Assembly: GCF_041296385.1 (NCBI RefSeq)
Contig: NC_091014.1
Coordinates: forward strand, 8,531,578 to 8,595,577
Direction of reading: 5' to 3'
Source: Aphelocoma coerulescens
Lineage: Eukaryota > Chordata > Aves > Passeriformes > Corvidae
DNA length: 64,000 nucleotides
The position numbers and the translations under genes are program-made. This document shows positions 1-14,021 of the stretch, piece by piece. Position 1 is the first letter of the stretch; each line of letters opens with the position of its first letter. Under the pieces are notes generated by a model. That model did no database searches. It saw only the letters and a list, made by a program, of their open reading frames with translations, and was not told the DNA's origin.

Positions 1-2323
1 CAGAATAAGAACTCAGGCTGTTAAGTTGCATCCTCCTGCCATGACAAGCTGTTCTTTTTCATTTAAAGCCAAATCAGACATGTTACATGATCTACAGTCA
101 AAGAAACATAGAAACATAGATCAGTAGTATTGTTGCTATGTCCTGTGTGGTCTCTCTGAGATCTGACTTCACCAGGTCTTGTCTTCTGCATGACTGGGAG
201 TCAAAACAAAACATCGCAGAGCAGCTTGGCAAAGCACTGCTGGTGTCAACGAGCAATGAGTCACATGCCAAGGGACAGCATGTTTCCTTGGGAGAAAGAT
301 GTGATGTTCAACAGGAATGTCAGATTAAAGTCAACCATCCTGCCTTGCAGGGCTACCAGAGAAACAAAATATTCACCTTTGTGCATCACAACAGATATCA
401 GAGTGTGAAAGGGAGGGGGGGGGCGGTTTCTGTGGATTTCATCTTTGACAGAGCTGGGTTTGCTTTATAAATGGGTAGGAAAAGCTTCTGGAAAAATCTG
501 TCCCGATTTGGCCCCTTTCCTCTCCTATTCTTTCCCTTGCAGTTTTGTACAACAGGCCAGTTAGAATGGGAATAGGGGGAGGCTAAATGATGCAAAATTG
601 GAGTTATTCTGGGGAGAGAGGAAATGAGTAGGCAGGCCTGACTGCTTTTTGTTGAGGATAGACATTCTGGAGAATCCAAAAGGTGACTTGAGAGGAGGAC
701 TGGAGCACAGGTGGGGCTAAGACAGCTAGGACGGGCACTAATTACTAGGAAAAAGAGGGGTGACCAAATCTAAAAAGTTTGGCATTATTTAACATCTTTC
801 TGTCTTGCACAGATGTGGCACACACATGAAGCCAGGTTTTCTCAAAGAATTGGACTTAGTTTATCTTGCTTTGCTTGTGTGTCTGTCCCTACTGACATTT
901 TTTGAATTGGTTAATTTCCTCTTCAGTTGAGGGGGCAAAAGACATCACAAAGTTAACCATTATGATGGTATTGGAGAGGTGATGGTCAGGAGTGACAGCT
1001 TTTGTAGTGTCGTGGAGCCTCCAGACTGCCTTCAAACATTATTAGACCTCAAAGAAACTGTTCTGGATGCAGTTCATCGAGCAAAGCTTGAACCAACACT
1101 TGTAATCAGCCCTATCCAGCTTATTCAGTTCTGCTGCTCTTGCTAGTGTTTCCTAGTGGGACAGATCTCCTATTCATTTGTGTTATCAGGATTTGTTTTT
1201 CCTCCCGTTACCTTCCCATTCTTTCCCTCCATAGAGGAGGTCTCTTTTGTTTGACAACAAGTGATTCTAATTAATCATTTTCTGCTGCTTTTGAATTGTG
1301 CAGCTCTGATTAATTTGGGGCACTGGCTATAGGGTTGAGCTGAAGTGATAGTGAGCTGTGAACACAGGCTCTATTGTCTGTAACAGCACAAAATGCTTGT
1401 GCAGAGTGGTTTGAAAATTTAAGTATTTCTTCCTTCTGTAATATGCTATGCTTGCTTAAAGCTTTCAAAGCAATGTTCCTGTTATGTGCAGTAAGAGGTT
1501 ACTAAAAGTTAAGATGATGATTACTCAGGCATTGGAGCTTTTTAAGTCAGAGGCTAGTCTACCATTATTTCAGTCCTATTGAAGATTGGCATGATTATTA
1601 TTGTTATTAATACTTATAAGATAAATTTAAGAATTTTATTGTCTTCAGGGACTGAATATGATTTCATAGCCTTAATGCTGGACCCTCTGGCTCCCTAGAC
1701 ATTTCCTGTTGTTCCAGTCCAGCAAAATTTTTTATCTGTTTCGTTAGATCTGCCAGGATAACATAATAACCTATGAACTCATAGGAGTCATTTAACTCAT
1801 CTACTGTTAAAAGAGAACTTTTAAGATAAGAGGTGTGAGTCCTAGTAGGATTAAGAGCTATCAGTATGCTTTTTATACCTTGATTCAAGTCTGCTTATCT
1901 GATTCTGTCTTTGTACCAAAGTGTGCATCATATATATGCAACTTTCTAAATATATATGTAGAGAAATAAGTACAAAATAATTACAGGTAAAAGACTGTTT
2001 CTCAAAAGGGACATGAGCTTGAATGTTGCACCGTACAGCTGTGTGGCTGCTGCTGTGAAACTGGTAATGGATAAATCCTCTCTCCCCACATTCCACTGCT
2101 CCCAGCTGTATCAATGAGGATAAAAGGGAAGGTTTTCCCTGGTAAACATCCATCTCTTCAAGCTCTGACTTCTCTAGGGTAGAAGCCTTTTAAAATTTTT
2201 GAATGTAAAAATGTCTGTGTATATGCAGCTTATTCTGGTGCATAACTGAAACTTGCAGGGATTAGCAGAGTACAAATACTAATGAATAATGAACAATGAA
2301 AAGCAAACAAGATAGCTTCAGAG
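1..2323. other. Unique AT-rich DNA, no gene seen
   Basis: No exon-like reading frame or recognisable repeat family is visible. Minor features are a short purine run with a G tract near 410-424 and two tandem octamers (GAAACATA) at 104-120. The octamers only loosely recall the CR1 tail and have no CR1 body beside them. The stretch at about 1255-1345 is rich in TAAT-type homeodomain cores, which could be regulatory or chance. Confidence 0.6.
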
Positions 2324-2665
2324 ATCATAAAATCATAGAACATGCTGAGTTGGAAGGGACCCATCAGGGTCATCAAATTCAACTCCTGGCCCTGCATGAG
2401 ACATGCCAGGAATCCCACCATGTGCCTGAGAGTGTTGTCCAAATTCTCAGTGAACTCTGTCAGGCTCAATGCTGTGAGCGCTTCCCTGGGGAGCCTGTTC
2501 CAGTGCCCAACCACCCTCTGGGTGAAGAACCTTCTCCAAACTACACCTCCCTTGACTCAGTTTCATGCTGTTTCCTCCAGTCCTGTCACTGGTTATGAGA
2601 GAGAAGAGATCAGAATCTGCCCCTTTGCTTCTCCTCATGAGGACACTGAAGACCACGATGACCCA
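2324..2665 (-). mobile_element. CR1 LINE 3' fragment
   Basis: The + strand begins with the reverse-complemented CR1 tail (ATCATAAAATCATAGAA) and continues with the usual antisense CR1 3' text: a 'TTGGAAGGGACC' block, a 'CTGTTCCAGTGCCC' block near 2500 and a 'GTGAAGAACCTTCTCC' block near 2522. CR1 is the dominant avian non-LTR retrotransposon and its copies are normally 5'-truncated. This one keeps only about 340 bp of the 3' end. Open frames crossing it on both strands are by-products. The right boundary is approximate. Confidence 0.93.
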
Positions 2666-3503
2666 AGTAATCTCTGTGCATTCCCCTGACAGAGCTTTGC
2701 ACACCTATGGCAGTATGTAAAATCTCCTTTACTCTTCAAAGCCCATGCAGAATTTAGCTTTAGTTGCTGTCATGAACTTAAACTTTACATGTTTTGAATG
2801 AAAACATAAAGATTATCAAATGATGTATTTTTCTCTTAGCTAAATGTTGTTCACTCAGGTGAGCAGCCGAGGTAAAGGTAAAGGTGTCAGGTTGACTCAG
2901 GAACTAAGGGAATTATGATGTGTCTGTGAGGCTGATATCAACATAAAAAATTCTGGGATTTTACTATCTTGTCAATTTATGATACTTTCCTGACAGAAGG
3001 TCAGCAGGCTGGGAGTTTGTTTGGAGGCCATACTGCAGAACTGATGGAAAGTAAAAAGCATCTCTGTCCCTGAAGTCTCACTTTCTTATACCTTTTTTGA
3101 AATTATAATGCAGTCTTCAAAGGAAGAGCTTAAAAAAATCCAGATATATTGATAGCAAGGGACAAGAAATACAAATCCTTGTTTCTTTCTTTAAAGCCAT
3201 TAAGCATAAAATCACAAAATGAGAGACATTTTCTGAATATCTAAACCATCACTTATTTGCTATAAATAATCTGCTGAACTCTTTCAGTGTAAGCAGACTT
3301 GGAAATTCCTGGAGTCATTTTGTTGGCTTCAAGTTTATTACAGGTTTCCCCTGCTGGATCAAGAATAGGGTACAAAGGAAATTACAGAGTTGCTATTGCA
3401 CCATGTTAATATAATTATTATTAATTCAATAAATATATAAACAATTTTTGTACTTGACCACAAGGAAACATTAACAACAAAAAGCAATGGTGTACAGGGA
3501 ATA
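2666..3503. other. Unique AT-rich DNA, nothing recognised
   Basis: There is no coding signal or repeat family. A short GGTAAA tandem duplication occurs at about 2871-2885. Confidence 0.5.
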
Positions 3504-3600
3504 ATAGGATAATATAAGCTGGAAGAAACCTCTGGAGGACATCTAGTCCAACCTTTAGCTCAAAACAAGACAAATTTGGATCATGTTACAACTGAAACAT
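3504..3600 (-). mobile_element. Short CR1 3' fragment
   Basis: A degraded tail (AATAGGATAATATAAG) is followed by 'CTGGAAGAAACCTCTGGAGG' and 'CATCTAGTCCAACC', then a 'GCTCAAAACAAG' block. This is the order found in one CR1 subfamily read antisense. About 100 bp survive, so the subfamily cannot be assigned by eye. Confidence 0.8.
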
Positions 3601-4709
3601 AAGTGGAACATGTTCCACATTGCAAAGCATGTCTGTAGAGAGGGTACAGGAAAAGATGGGGTCAAGATCATGATTCCATTGCTCTGTGTGGCACTCAAGT
3701 CCCTTTGTGTGTGTGGTCTTGAAGCCATCCTGTGTGACTGGCCCCCATGCTTTTAGGCAAATTGAACCCTTGTCAGATGTAAGAACTAGAATTGATTAGG
3801 TATTATCCAATGAAACATTTTTGGTCTTTAAATTCCCTTTTTAAGCTGTTTCAGGACCAGAATAGAATTCCTAGTGGATGGCTGATTGAATCATCTAGTC
3901 CACTTCAGTAGCACTAGGAGAGAAGGGGGACAAAGAAAAATTGTCATTCCCTGTGTCACTTAAGTAATAGAAATAAGTGGAAACAGCAAATGTTCAAGGA
4001 ACAAAATCTGTTGAGTAATGATATTCTGACCTCTTGTAACTCAAATGAAATTTTGCCATTGAATTCTCTAGGACTTTGCTTCTCCCTTCATTTCGTTTGA
4101 ATAAATACTCATTTCATCCTTAATAAATCTTTAAATTAAATAGTGAATTTGGCAAGAATGTGTAAGGTGCAAAATATAGACTCATCTGTTCTCTACTGAT
4201 GTTGTTACTTGCTTGCCCAAGCAACAGAGCTATTTTAAAACTACATTTTTCCATCTGTGAAGAAATTATTAGGTATCTCTAAAAATATGCAAGTACTGTC
4301 ATATTTGCTGGTTCAGTGGTGTTCAGTCCTTGTTCCACTGAATGTTTGGCCAGCATTCATCTAAAGATAATTTTACTGGTGTCCTATGTTTAATGTGCAT
4401 ATAAGATGACAATTTCCAGGCTATATAAAAGATCCAAGTATCTCAGTCTTGCTGAAATACGTATGAAACATTCCTTCCACCTCATTTGGGTGATTTTTAT
4501 GGGTGACTATGTTTTTATGAAATATCTTTAATTATGACTGGGGTGGAATGAAACAATATGGCTTCTAATATCAGTGTCTATTATCCTAGAGAGGACACTG
4601 GGAGCTTGCTCAGTCTCTTCCTGAGCATTCAAGCCCCCTCTCTGCCCAATGCTCTTTGCAAAATTGGTGGTGCTATGATTTTGTGTTTTTGCATGGTGTT
4701 CCTGGGACT

Positions 4710-4711
<2 letters not shown>
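3601..4711. other. Unique AT-rich DNA, nothing recognised
   Basis: No coding signal, repeat family or structured motif was found on either strand. Confidence 0.5.
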
Positions 4712-4741
<30 letters not shown>

Positions 4742-4747
4742 CCCCCC
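4712..4747. repeat. Homopolymer T30 followed by C6
   Basis: There is an uninterrupted run of 30 T and then six C. On the reverse strand it could be read as a poly(A) tail, but there is no AATAAA just upstream of it on that strand and no transcript-like body, so a simple polypyrimidine tract is the better reading. Length is likely to vary between individuals and between assemblies. Confidence 0.95.
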
Positions 4748-7700
4748 AGACAGAGAGATAGAGACCTCTCAAGTCAAAGAGCTCTGATTTACTCTTTGGG
4801 AAAGTGCCCCTCTCTTCTTTCTTTGGACTATGGCAGTAATTTGGAATGACTGCACTCCTAATTCAGGAATGTCCCTTAGCTGTCCAAAGGAAAGTGAGCC
4901 TTTGAGACTACCCAGTGAATGGCTCCAGAAGATGATGTTGTATTTTTTTCCTTTACAGAGGTGAAAAAATAGTAAAGCCAGTTCAGCTGAAGAGGAATTG
5001 TAAAATCTCTGCAATTAATGAAAAAACACCTTTATTTTTGGAGGGTCAAGCAATTGAAGTGTTGTTGTGGAAGAGTCACTATGCTGCTTTCTATAGCATT
5101 GTCAGAATAAAAGACTTTCACAGGGAAAGCAGTCTGTAGACTTTTGATAAACACTGTCAAACAGTTTAAATCCAAACAGTGCAAACTACTAAAGGTAAAG
5201 AAATACACTGGTTTCAAAAAAACCAACCCCAAACATGAAACTCCTCCACAAAGATTTTTTAAAATATTGCCCTAAGCTGTATTCAAATAAAATATAGAAC
5301 CAAAATTTTGCAAAAATAAAACATCAGGAAGATCAGCTCATATGGACAACACCATTCAATTACTGCAGATGAGGGCTGGGGGTTGCTGCTCCTTGGTTTG
5401 ACATCCCAGCACAAACTTCTTTCCATGAAGAAAAGAAAACCAATCAAACAGAAATGAGACCTAGGGACTTTTAGGTCTAGTGGCTACTCCTTGTCAGAAC
5501 ACAAGAAGGGGCAGCTAGAAGGAAAGTGAGAAGGGTAGAAGCAGTAGGTACATTATTGGCCAGTTTGGTTTACAATAAGCAGCTGAGAGTAATTAGTACA
5601 GAATTGAAGGTGGGGAATCCAGGCTCAGCAAATGAGCTCAGATGAAGACCAGATGAGACATATGGGCCAGTAAGAAAGAAAAGGGATTTATGATCTTAGT
5701 ATAAGAAGTAAACAATTAAGATTTGATCTTTCTATAGCAAGATCTGAGACTTTGTATAATTTTTGGATTGATTCCCATTTGTTCCATGGAGAAGTGAAAT
5801 TATTTTAGAAATGGGGTTTCCTTGCTGCATATTTAGATGTTCAGAGTGATTTTCTTGTTCCCTGAGGTTTCTGAGGTTTTTTTTTTCTGCCTTGCTTCTG
5901 ACATATAAATGCTCCAAAGCAGATGATCCAGAGCTCAGCTCTGCCATTTACAATCTCCTCAGGGAGAATCCCTTTGGCTCGCACCCTTTAGCAACCACTG
6001 CAGCACTGGCAGCCCAACCAGTGCTTTAGGCAGTAGAGCCTCAATTTTCAGTGCAAAAGGGGACATTTGATTTTTTCCTTCTTGCCTGCTGCATCACTTC
6101 CCTGCAATTGATGTCTGCCTTTAACATTGTCTGAAATAAAAAAAAACTAAATAGCTTCCAGTGTAAGGTAGAAAATACCTACATTTATTAAAAGGCAATA
6201 TGGTAAATTGCAAATGACCAAACCATACAGCACTTTGACATAAGGGCAAGCTAAATTTCCCATTCAGTGCAGCTGATTTGTACCATTGCTGATGGGGGCA
6301 GTTTTCCCTTTCCCCTGGGTCTCAGCCAAGCACTTGGTCACCCAGTTTCCTAAAGTCACGTGTTTGGTTAGTCAGACTGGGGTGTTGGAAGTGTGGCTGA
6401 AAAAAAATCCACTTTTGTGGATTTATGAGTGTTTTTTTTTAATCAGATGGCCTTGTGGGAAGCTCTGGGAACATACAGCTGAGACTGGGAGGAGAGGCAG
6501 GCCCACCCCTTTTTCCAGGAACCCATCCATACACTGGGTTAAACTAGTCATGAAACTGCATCCCCAAAGCAAAAAGATTAGCTAGCCAGTTAACAAGAAC
6601 TTTATATTTAAAGAAGTCAGGTTCTTCAACTCTAATGAACTCCCATGGATTTTGATGAGAATTTAATCAAACTATGCATCAAGAATCTCTTGCTCCAAGT
6701 TATTATATAATTTTTCTTCCCTACACAACCTGGTCTGATAAATACATTTTATTAAGGAAAATTTGCTTTAATATATCAGTAAGGCAGATTAAAAAATGCA
6801 GTGATTAAGTTATTTGCAGCTCATAAAAATAAATCCAAACCAAAGACAAGGACTTTTCTAACCTCTGGGGCATGGTGCACACATTTAGTTTTGATGTAGC
6901 AATATTTTTTCTTCTTGTGGATCTTCAAGCAGCTACTAAAAAAATATCCTGTAATTAAAGGTAACCTTAAATTTGTCAGACTTTGCCCTTCTCAATACCT
7001 GCAATGTAACAGAGGAGTCCAATAGAAAAAGCCAGTATTTCTGTATTAGAAAAATACAGTATTTCTGCATTTACCTTTTCTTTGGACTGCCACTTTCCAG
7101 CATCTCTAGCATAGAAATAGCACACAATCTGATGGTATTATACAAACACCTTCATTCTTGAATGCTGGAATGCCATTCAGAAGTAAAGACATAAAATAAT
7201 GTATTCTCTTTTGCCTCACATACTGAAGAGCCACTGAAAAGTAAAGCTGACAACATGGAAGTACAATTGCAAGGACTCTGTTTGGGCTTAATTACTAAAA
7301 TTCAAGACACATTTGTGACGTAATTTGAAAATAATTCAAACTGAACAAATACTCCAAATAGTTCAGGATGTGTTAATAAGATGTGAGTGGAGAGCTGCTC
7401 TTAGTTCTATTCGTCCATGGCTGGCCTTAGACCTACTGAGTGTACACAACAGAGCATATTCTTACACCTTGGTATGGGAGTTAGCTACAAAATCCATACA
7501 TAATTGTAGGCTATTGGCAAGGGACAGATCATCATACAAGGAAAGATTTTTTTGACCAGAAAAATACAAAGTATATACAATGCCAAGTCTTTAATTTAGA
7601 GATTCATTGAGTAGTTTGTTCTGTAGTGGTTAGGTAGCAACAAAAGAAATTAGATATCTTCAGGATTCCTGTTGTTCTTGAGACAAGTATGAGTTATTAA

Positions 7701-10700
7701 GGTAGTGAGTGAGGTCATGCAAAGATATAATATCTCTATTGGATGTATTGAATTAGAGGGTTCTTACTCAACAAGTAAGATTTTAAGTTCACTGCATAAA
7801 CCTTAAGATGGCCTGATGTAGAACCATGTATGTAAATCACATATCAAGCAGAGTCTATAGAAGTCTCTTTGAATGTTTGGGGAAACACTAAACACACTTT
7901 AAAAGATTAATCAGCAGAGCTTGGCTTATTTAGTCTTGTGAGAGGGAAATTAGTTACTTCATGTAAATACATTTTGGCATGAGAAGAAAACATTTAACAG
8001 TAGCAATAGAGTAGAAATATTTATGTTAGATGATAATTCTGGCAGAAGATCATAAAGACAAACTTATCACAGATATATTTATACCAAAAATTAACTGACA
8101 TCACAAGCACTGAAATAGCTTCCCAAATAAGACAGACAAGGTCTGAATACTGTATTATTCCAACATGAAGCTAATTAAACTTATGGGGAAAAATTATAGG
8201 AGAGAGATGAACCCAGAATGAAAAATTGAACTCTCTGAGAGGAAGTTATAGATTTTTAATGTGTTGATATTCCCCAAAATGCAGGCAGGAGGATATGAAA
8301 GGATGCATAACTGTGATTTACACGGTAAATCCAAATTACTGCTGTTTGTCTCCCAAGGCCAAGAATATATTTTCTGTCTTCTGATTAACTTGACTGCCAT
8401 TATTTTTTCCATTCCTCCTTTAGAGGGAAGATGAGTGGCAAAGCTGGAGACAAGACACTGAGTGAAGAGTTCTACTGCTTTTGGTGCAAATGAGAAGTGT
8501 CCCATGATCACGATCAGTGAGATTTGCTCACATTAACCTTATTACTCAGTGGATTTCCCAGCAACAGACTGTCTTGTGGGTTTTTTGCATTTATTTCTAT
8601 GGGGATCTCAGTTCACCCTATAAATCACCTGCTGTTGCAGGAGTGTAAAACCTTGAAGATAACAGCATAAGAGATATACCACAAGTCTCTCAATAACCTG
8701 CCTCCTATATCACCAATGGATGCTTAGTGAACAAGGCAGGAAATGTTTCCCTAGGTATGTTTAGCAGTTTTTTATTCCACAATAACTCTAAATGGTTATG
8801 TCCTCCATTGTCTTTGAATCAGAAACACCACAGATTTCTTAGGCTTTTTTCCAGTTTTGGAATACAGTGTTTTGTATCATTTAATCCTTTGTGGTCTGAT
8901 GGCTTTGAAGGCAGAAGGGGTGAGAAGGACTTGGAGTAGATGTCTGAAAGGCTCATCAGACTAAAGACTGCTATCGTGAAGGATTAGCACTGATGATCTA
9001 TGAGTCATACTCATCTTTTGTTCTTGCCTCATTTAAATCAGTCAGTCTTCAGGCCACCCACAGCTCTTTGTTTAATAAGGGTTAGCAGAAGTAGTCAATA
9101 ATTAACTTAAAGAAGATCAGTTAAAGAAAAATAGGGACAGAGATTACACCCATAAACATGTGGCTCAGGTGTAAAACTTACACTGCAATTTTTTTTCTAT
9201 CTGGCAAAAAACAAGCTGTGTACAAGAGATTTGATTATAAACCCATCATCTCAGTACCTGATGCTGTACATAATAGGAAGTGATGAAGTATGACGGCAGC
9301 ATATCTGGTACATTATCATAGTAATTTCTAGACACGCTGGATGGAGAAATGTATTGAGTTATAAGGCTGCCATATCAGAGTGAAGAAAAGAGCTGTGAGA
9401 GAGTTTAAGGGTGATTAGGGCTTTTGGAAATCACTGCCTTTGCAAAGCTGCACAACGTGCTCTTCAATAGCATGGATCTACACCAGTATAAGCAAACTAG
9501 CACCTGTCATAACTATTAATTTTCCTTCTTTCTTTCTTGCTGAACAGAAATAAATGTGATTGAGCGTGTACTTAAAGATTAGTCTTTGCCCAAGACGTAC
9601 TGCAGTTAATATGGCAAAAGATTTAGAACATAACAAAATAAAAAATCATTATCTTAAAATCACAGTCCTTTACTTCTAGCTCCATTTCCCCCCCATGAAC
9701 TTCAAAGTTCTGAGGAAAAGTAGGAATATAATGTTATCCAACAATTCCCTGCAAAAATATTTCACTCTTTGTTATTGCATGTTGAATGTCTGTGACTGAA
9801 ACAAGTCTCAGGGAAGTGAAGCTGGGCCACTTGTCATTCCAAACATGGGCCAGGTATTAGAGATCAAACAAGGCATAAAGACGGCGTATTATCCAGCTGT
9901 CTTTTTACCTTCTCATTTAGCCTTACATTTTGCAAGATGTCTGAATTATCCTGTCATCTCTTCATTGTGAATCAACCAAGTTTTAGGCAGAGTTGCCCCA
10001 AGTTTTTTCTTTAAATGGCTCTACAACCTTGTACAATAAACTCTTACCAAGAGAAAGTTCAACCTGTAAAGATTTAGCAAACAGACTCTGCCTCATTTGT
10101 ACCCAGAAGGTTCATGGTGCCCATCAGTTCTTGGATCATTTGAAGCCAGCTCCAGGAGGAGCAGCATATGGCTTTTACACTGCTGACGTCAGTGAAGTTA
10201 GTCTGTGTTTACATCCAAGCCAGTAAGATCAGAATTTTTTCTAAGTATTCCAGAAGTAAAAATCCCCAGATATCACAAATTTTCTATACAAGCCCCAAGT
10301 ACCTCAGAATGCTTCATCTCGATAAAACACAAGGATGAACTTCAAGAAATGACAGGTTATTACAGTCTCTAAATAACCAGTCTGAGCCACAGCAGTGCTA
10401 GTCTCCTTAGTGTGAGTTTCTTTACTAAATCCAAGTAAGTAGGTTACCATAAGTGCTGTTAACTGATTTAGGAACAGAATAGGGAACAGTTAATAAATCA
10501 CTGAGCCCCAATTCTCTCTCTTATCTCTCCCTTTTAGAATAGTTCCTGTGCTGCTGGACAATACTGCAAGAAATTAGCAGAGACATTTAAGTAGTTCATA
10601 TGAGTTGAAGAGCTGTCATTAAATATATTCACCCAGAAAAATTGTCAACTGGAATATGTGCATGAATGAGACAGAGGATACAGGCAGACAGAGCAGAACT

Positions 10701-10980
10701 TCAAAGAGAAAAATTTGCCTATGCCAGTGCTGCAGGTTTACTGTATTTACAGCTCATGGTAGTTGGTGCTCTAACTGAAGATGTTGAGGACTATTTTGAC
10801 CATTTAAACTTGCATATAAAGCTGGTTTTGTGGGAAAAATTGAGCAGTGTTTCTAGGTCCTTGATATCTTTAGTTTATATTTTCCCCAAGTCAGGAGATA
10901 TTTTTTACTTCAGTATCACCTGTTCTATTTTTCTGTATTGAAAGCTGAGCTGAGCCTAACAGGAGACAAGTGGTGGAAGA
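4748..10980. other. Unique AT-rich DNA, no gene seen
   Basis: This is the longest plain stretch of the first third. All open frames are short, start and stop at random and have no visible domain. Small local features are a hairpin-prone segment at 7040-7070 with a repeated CAGTATTTCTG, and A- or T-runs of 7-10 bases. No LTR, CR1 tail or RNA gene was recognised. Confidence 0.55.
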
Positions 10981-11115
10981 AGGGAAGGAAGGAAGGAAGG
11001 AAGGAAGGAAGGAAGGAAGGAAGGAAGGAAGGAAGGAAGGAAGGAAGGAAGGAAGGAAGGAAGGAAGGAAGGAAGGAAGGAAGGAAGGAAGGAAGGAAGG
11101 AAGGAAGGAAGGAAA
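10981..11115. repeat. (GGAA)n tetranucleotide microsatellite
   Basis: About 33 nearly perfect GGAA units lie between unique flanks. They produce artefactual Lys-Glu-Gly-Arg reading frames on the + strand. GGAA is the core recognised by ETS-family transcription factors, and such arrays are highly length-variable. Confidence 0.98.
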
Positions 11116-13603
11116 AGAAACAGAGAAAATTTGGTTTATTTTAATAGTATAACTGAAGTTTTACTCCAGAAAAAAAGGACTCTTGTGGTTTTGACCTCGT
11201 CATATCTGAGCCTTCAGCAGTTATATCTCAGCCTTTAGTTGCTATAAATACTTGTCTAATGCCTTAATCATAAGACTGTTCAGAAACCTTATTCTTGCCT
11301 TAAAATGTTGCTCTTTCCAAAGGAGGTGAATAGATTCTTTCACACTAATTCACATCTGTAAGAAAAGTAAGTCAGATACCCTGCTTCTGTTTCTCCATGT
11401 TTAGTGTGCCCTTGCTACATGGCCTTCCCACATGCAAAGTGATACCATCTAGAGGAGGTATCTATGTGTTGCTGTCAACTGCAATCACAAAACTCGGAAC
11501 AGGCTTTCATGAGTTTGTGTCCTATGTCTGCATGGCATAGGGTAGGTTATTAACATTAGTTAAACATGACAGACTGAGGCACAGAAAGGCCAAATGTTTC
11601 CTTTAGAGGAACTACACACATATGAAGAAAGAAACACAACTTCCAAGCTCTTCAGTCAGTGCATTATCTCCTTCTTCTCATTGGATTCCATCTTTTTATA
11701 AGCTGGTTAACAATCCCTGCCTCACTTGTGACCTCAGCTTACAGGCACGTGTGCCAGAAGGTGAGAGATGTTGGATATTTCAGAGTAGGGACTGACAAAG
11801 CACAGGTACTCTAAAAGACACACTTGAGAGACATAAGGGTTCCAGATTCCGAAGGAAAACCTACCAGTACTCTTAAACTCCTATTTTGGGAAATGAAGGT
11901 ACAAGCTGGCACACTGCCTAACCAAAATTGGATGCTGCTTTGAGCTGCTTAAGGCGTGCCGTGGCCTTTTGTTTCATAGAATCTGCAGGCATGTCTGTAC
12001 TGCTGTGTTAGACCTGTCCTAGAGTTCTGCCCATGCTCTGAGATGTCTAAAATTTACCTCACTCTTGTCTGTGAATCATTTAGCTGAATTTTCATATCCA
12101 TTTCATATGGAAAACTTAGTCTCTGCCTGTGGCAGTAAGAATGAAATGACTGTGCCTGCAAAGGAAACCAAGGATGCAAATAGCTCTTACACAGTGAATT
12201 AGATCTCTGAATTTCCTCCATTTTTCTGTTTACAATCTCGGTGAATATTCTCTGCCATTCTGTTTACAGTCTATTCCCTGCCTTTCTTTTTTTTTTTTTA
12301 TTTCTTTACTTCCTAGTAGTCTGAATTAAATCTAGTCTGCTCCAAAGATTTGGTGTGTATCCACTTGGGTTTTTTTGTTAATGTATGTCACCTGTGGCAT
12401 CACCCACTACGGGCATAGATGAAGGCTAGTACATCATTATCAGCATATTGAATGAAGAGGCCTACTTGTGGAATTTTCTAGGTGATACACCTCCTTATTT
12501 GCATTGTAATAAGGCCTGAAGACAAAAACCCTCCAGGTCACTTTGTCTTAGTCTTTGCAGAATGTTAATATGGCTGTAATGAATTGCACCTTGTGCAGGG
12601 ATGCACTTGGATGCAAACCATTCAATTACTACAGCAACCTTTAGAAGCCAAACCCCACCTGTGCCCTTCCAGACACTATCAGTAGCTTCACTGATGATTG
12701 AATCAGATAGATATATACCACAGAATAACTCAGTGCTGGAATTTTAGGACTATGTTTATTCAAAAAGTTGGAGTTAATAGCAGTAAAACTGAGTGCTGGG
12801 AACAATATGACACAGATAAATGCAGCATTGGGAATAATATTTCTTAATTTTAGGAACACAGGTTGTCCACAGACACACCTGTGATAGTTGTCTGGATTCC
12901 CTTTTTTGTCAACTAATGGAGAGACACTCATCTTCTCATCTTCTCTTGACAGCTGAAATAGGCACAACAAATCACACATTAGAAGTGTCTATTTGTGTCC
13001 ACTGAGTGTAAAGGAGTCCAGAAAACCAGCTCTAATTTAGACATATTCATTGAAAACTTTTGAAGCAAGGTAGGACAAATCCCACTTCACATCTTTTGAA
13101 GTGAGACTGGCTCCTAATTTTTTGCATTTCTTCTGTATGTTACCCAGACCATTCACTCTCTACAATGGATGGGACTCATTTCACCTAACTTTAGACAAGC
13201 CTGGTGTAGACATCTATGTATAAATGGATCAACCCAGGCTCCAGTTTTCACCCATGAAAACAATTACACTTGCACTACATTTGTATCTGTCAGATGAATT
13301 TGACACAAGGAGTCTTTTTTTGCCTGCTCTGTCTGTTGAGGTTAGGCATCCTGGAGAACAGAAAACTATTGGACAGGTAAGTGCAGATTCCCACAACTTA
13401 AGGTTCTCAGAGAAGATGGAGCCATGCACACTGAGTGCATGAAGAAAGGAACAAGAGGCAGGTGTCAAAAGTGGCAGCAAGTGAAATCCTGGTTATAAAT
13501 AAAGAATAAAAGTCTTCCCTTGGGACATTTACTCTATTCTGAGAGGTTTACAGAAAATACTTTGTCACTGGAGCCAAAAGCTTTTCAACTTTTTGTACTG
13601 CCA
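11116..13603. other. Unique AT-rich DNA, nothing recognised
   Basis: There is no credible exon or repeat family. A T-run of about 11 bases occurs near 12289. Open frames of 60-110 codons on both strands show no domain or biased composition. Confidence 0.5.
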
Positions 13604-14021
13604 TTCTGGTGAGGGGGCTGGGGGTGCACAGGAGGTTGTGAGGAGAGAGCCAGGACAGGTGACCCAAACCGATCAAAGGGACATTCCAGACCATATGACC
13701 CTGTGCTCATTATATAAAGTGGGGGGAAGAAGGGAGGGACAATTGGAGTAATGGTATTTGTCTTGCCAACTCACCATTATATGTGATGAGACCCTGCTCT
13801 CCTGGAGATCGCTGAACACCTGCCTGCCCATGGGAAGAGGGAACTTAATTCCTTGTTTTGCTTTCCTTGTGTTCACAGCTTTTGCTTTCCCTATTGAACT
13901 GTCTTTATCTCAACCCATGAGTTCTCTGGCTTTTACCCTTCAATTCTCTCCCCCGTCTGGTGGGAGAGGGAGTGAGGGACTGTGTGTGGCTTGGTTGCTG
14001 GCTGGGGTTAAACCACGACAG
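13604..14021 (+). mobile_element. Solo LTR of an avian endogenous retrovirus, 5'-truncated
   Basis: It aligns by eye with the LTR at 29416-29997. Both contain the same 20-mer at 13818-13837 (29801-29820 in the other copy), the 'CTATTGAACTGTCTTTAT' block near 13891, and a final 'CTGGGGTTAAACCA' near 14005. A TATATAA box lies at 13711-13717. Roughly the first 170 bp present in the other copy are missing. No gag, pol or env sequence is adjacent, so this is a solo LTR or an LTR fragment. I judge it an ERVL-like (class III) avian LTR from memory of the family; the exact family name is not assignable here. Confidence 0.85.

Noticed and set aside
104..121. CR1 tail (two GAAACATA octamers)
   Set aside because: The octamer differs from the CR1 one and no CR1 sequence adjoins it.
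4712..4747. Poly(A) tail of a reverse-strand processed pseudogene
   Set aside because: There is no AATAAA upstream on that strand, no transcript-like body and a C6 run at the junction.
10938..11152. Lys-Glu-Gly-Arg repeat proteins
   Set aside because: These are direct translations of the GGAA microsatellite; the same occurs at 38259-38539.
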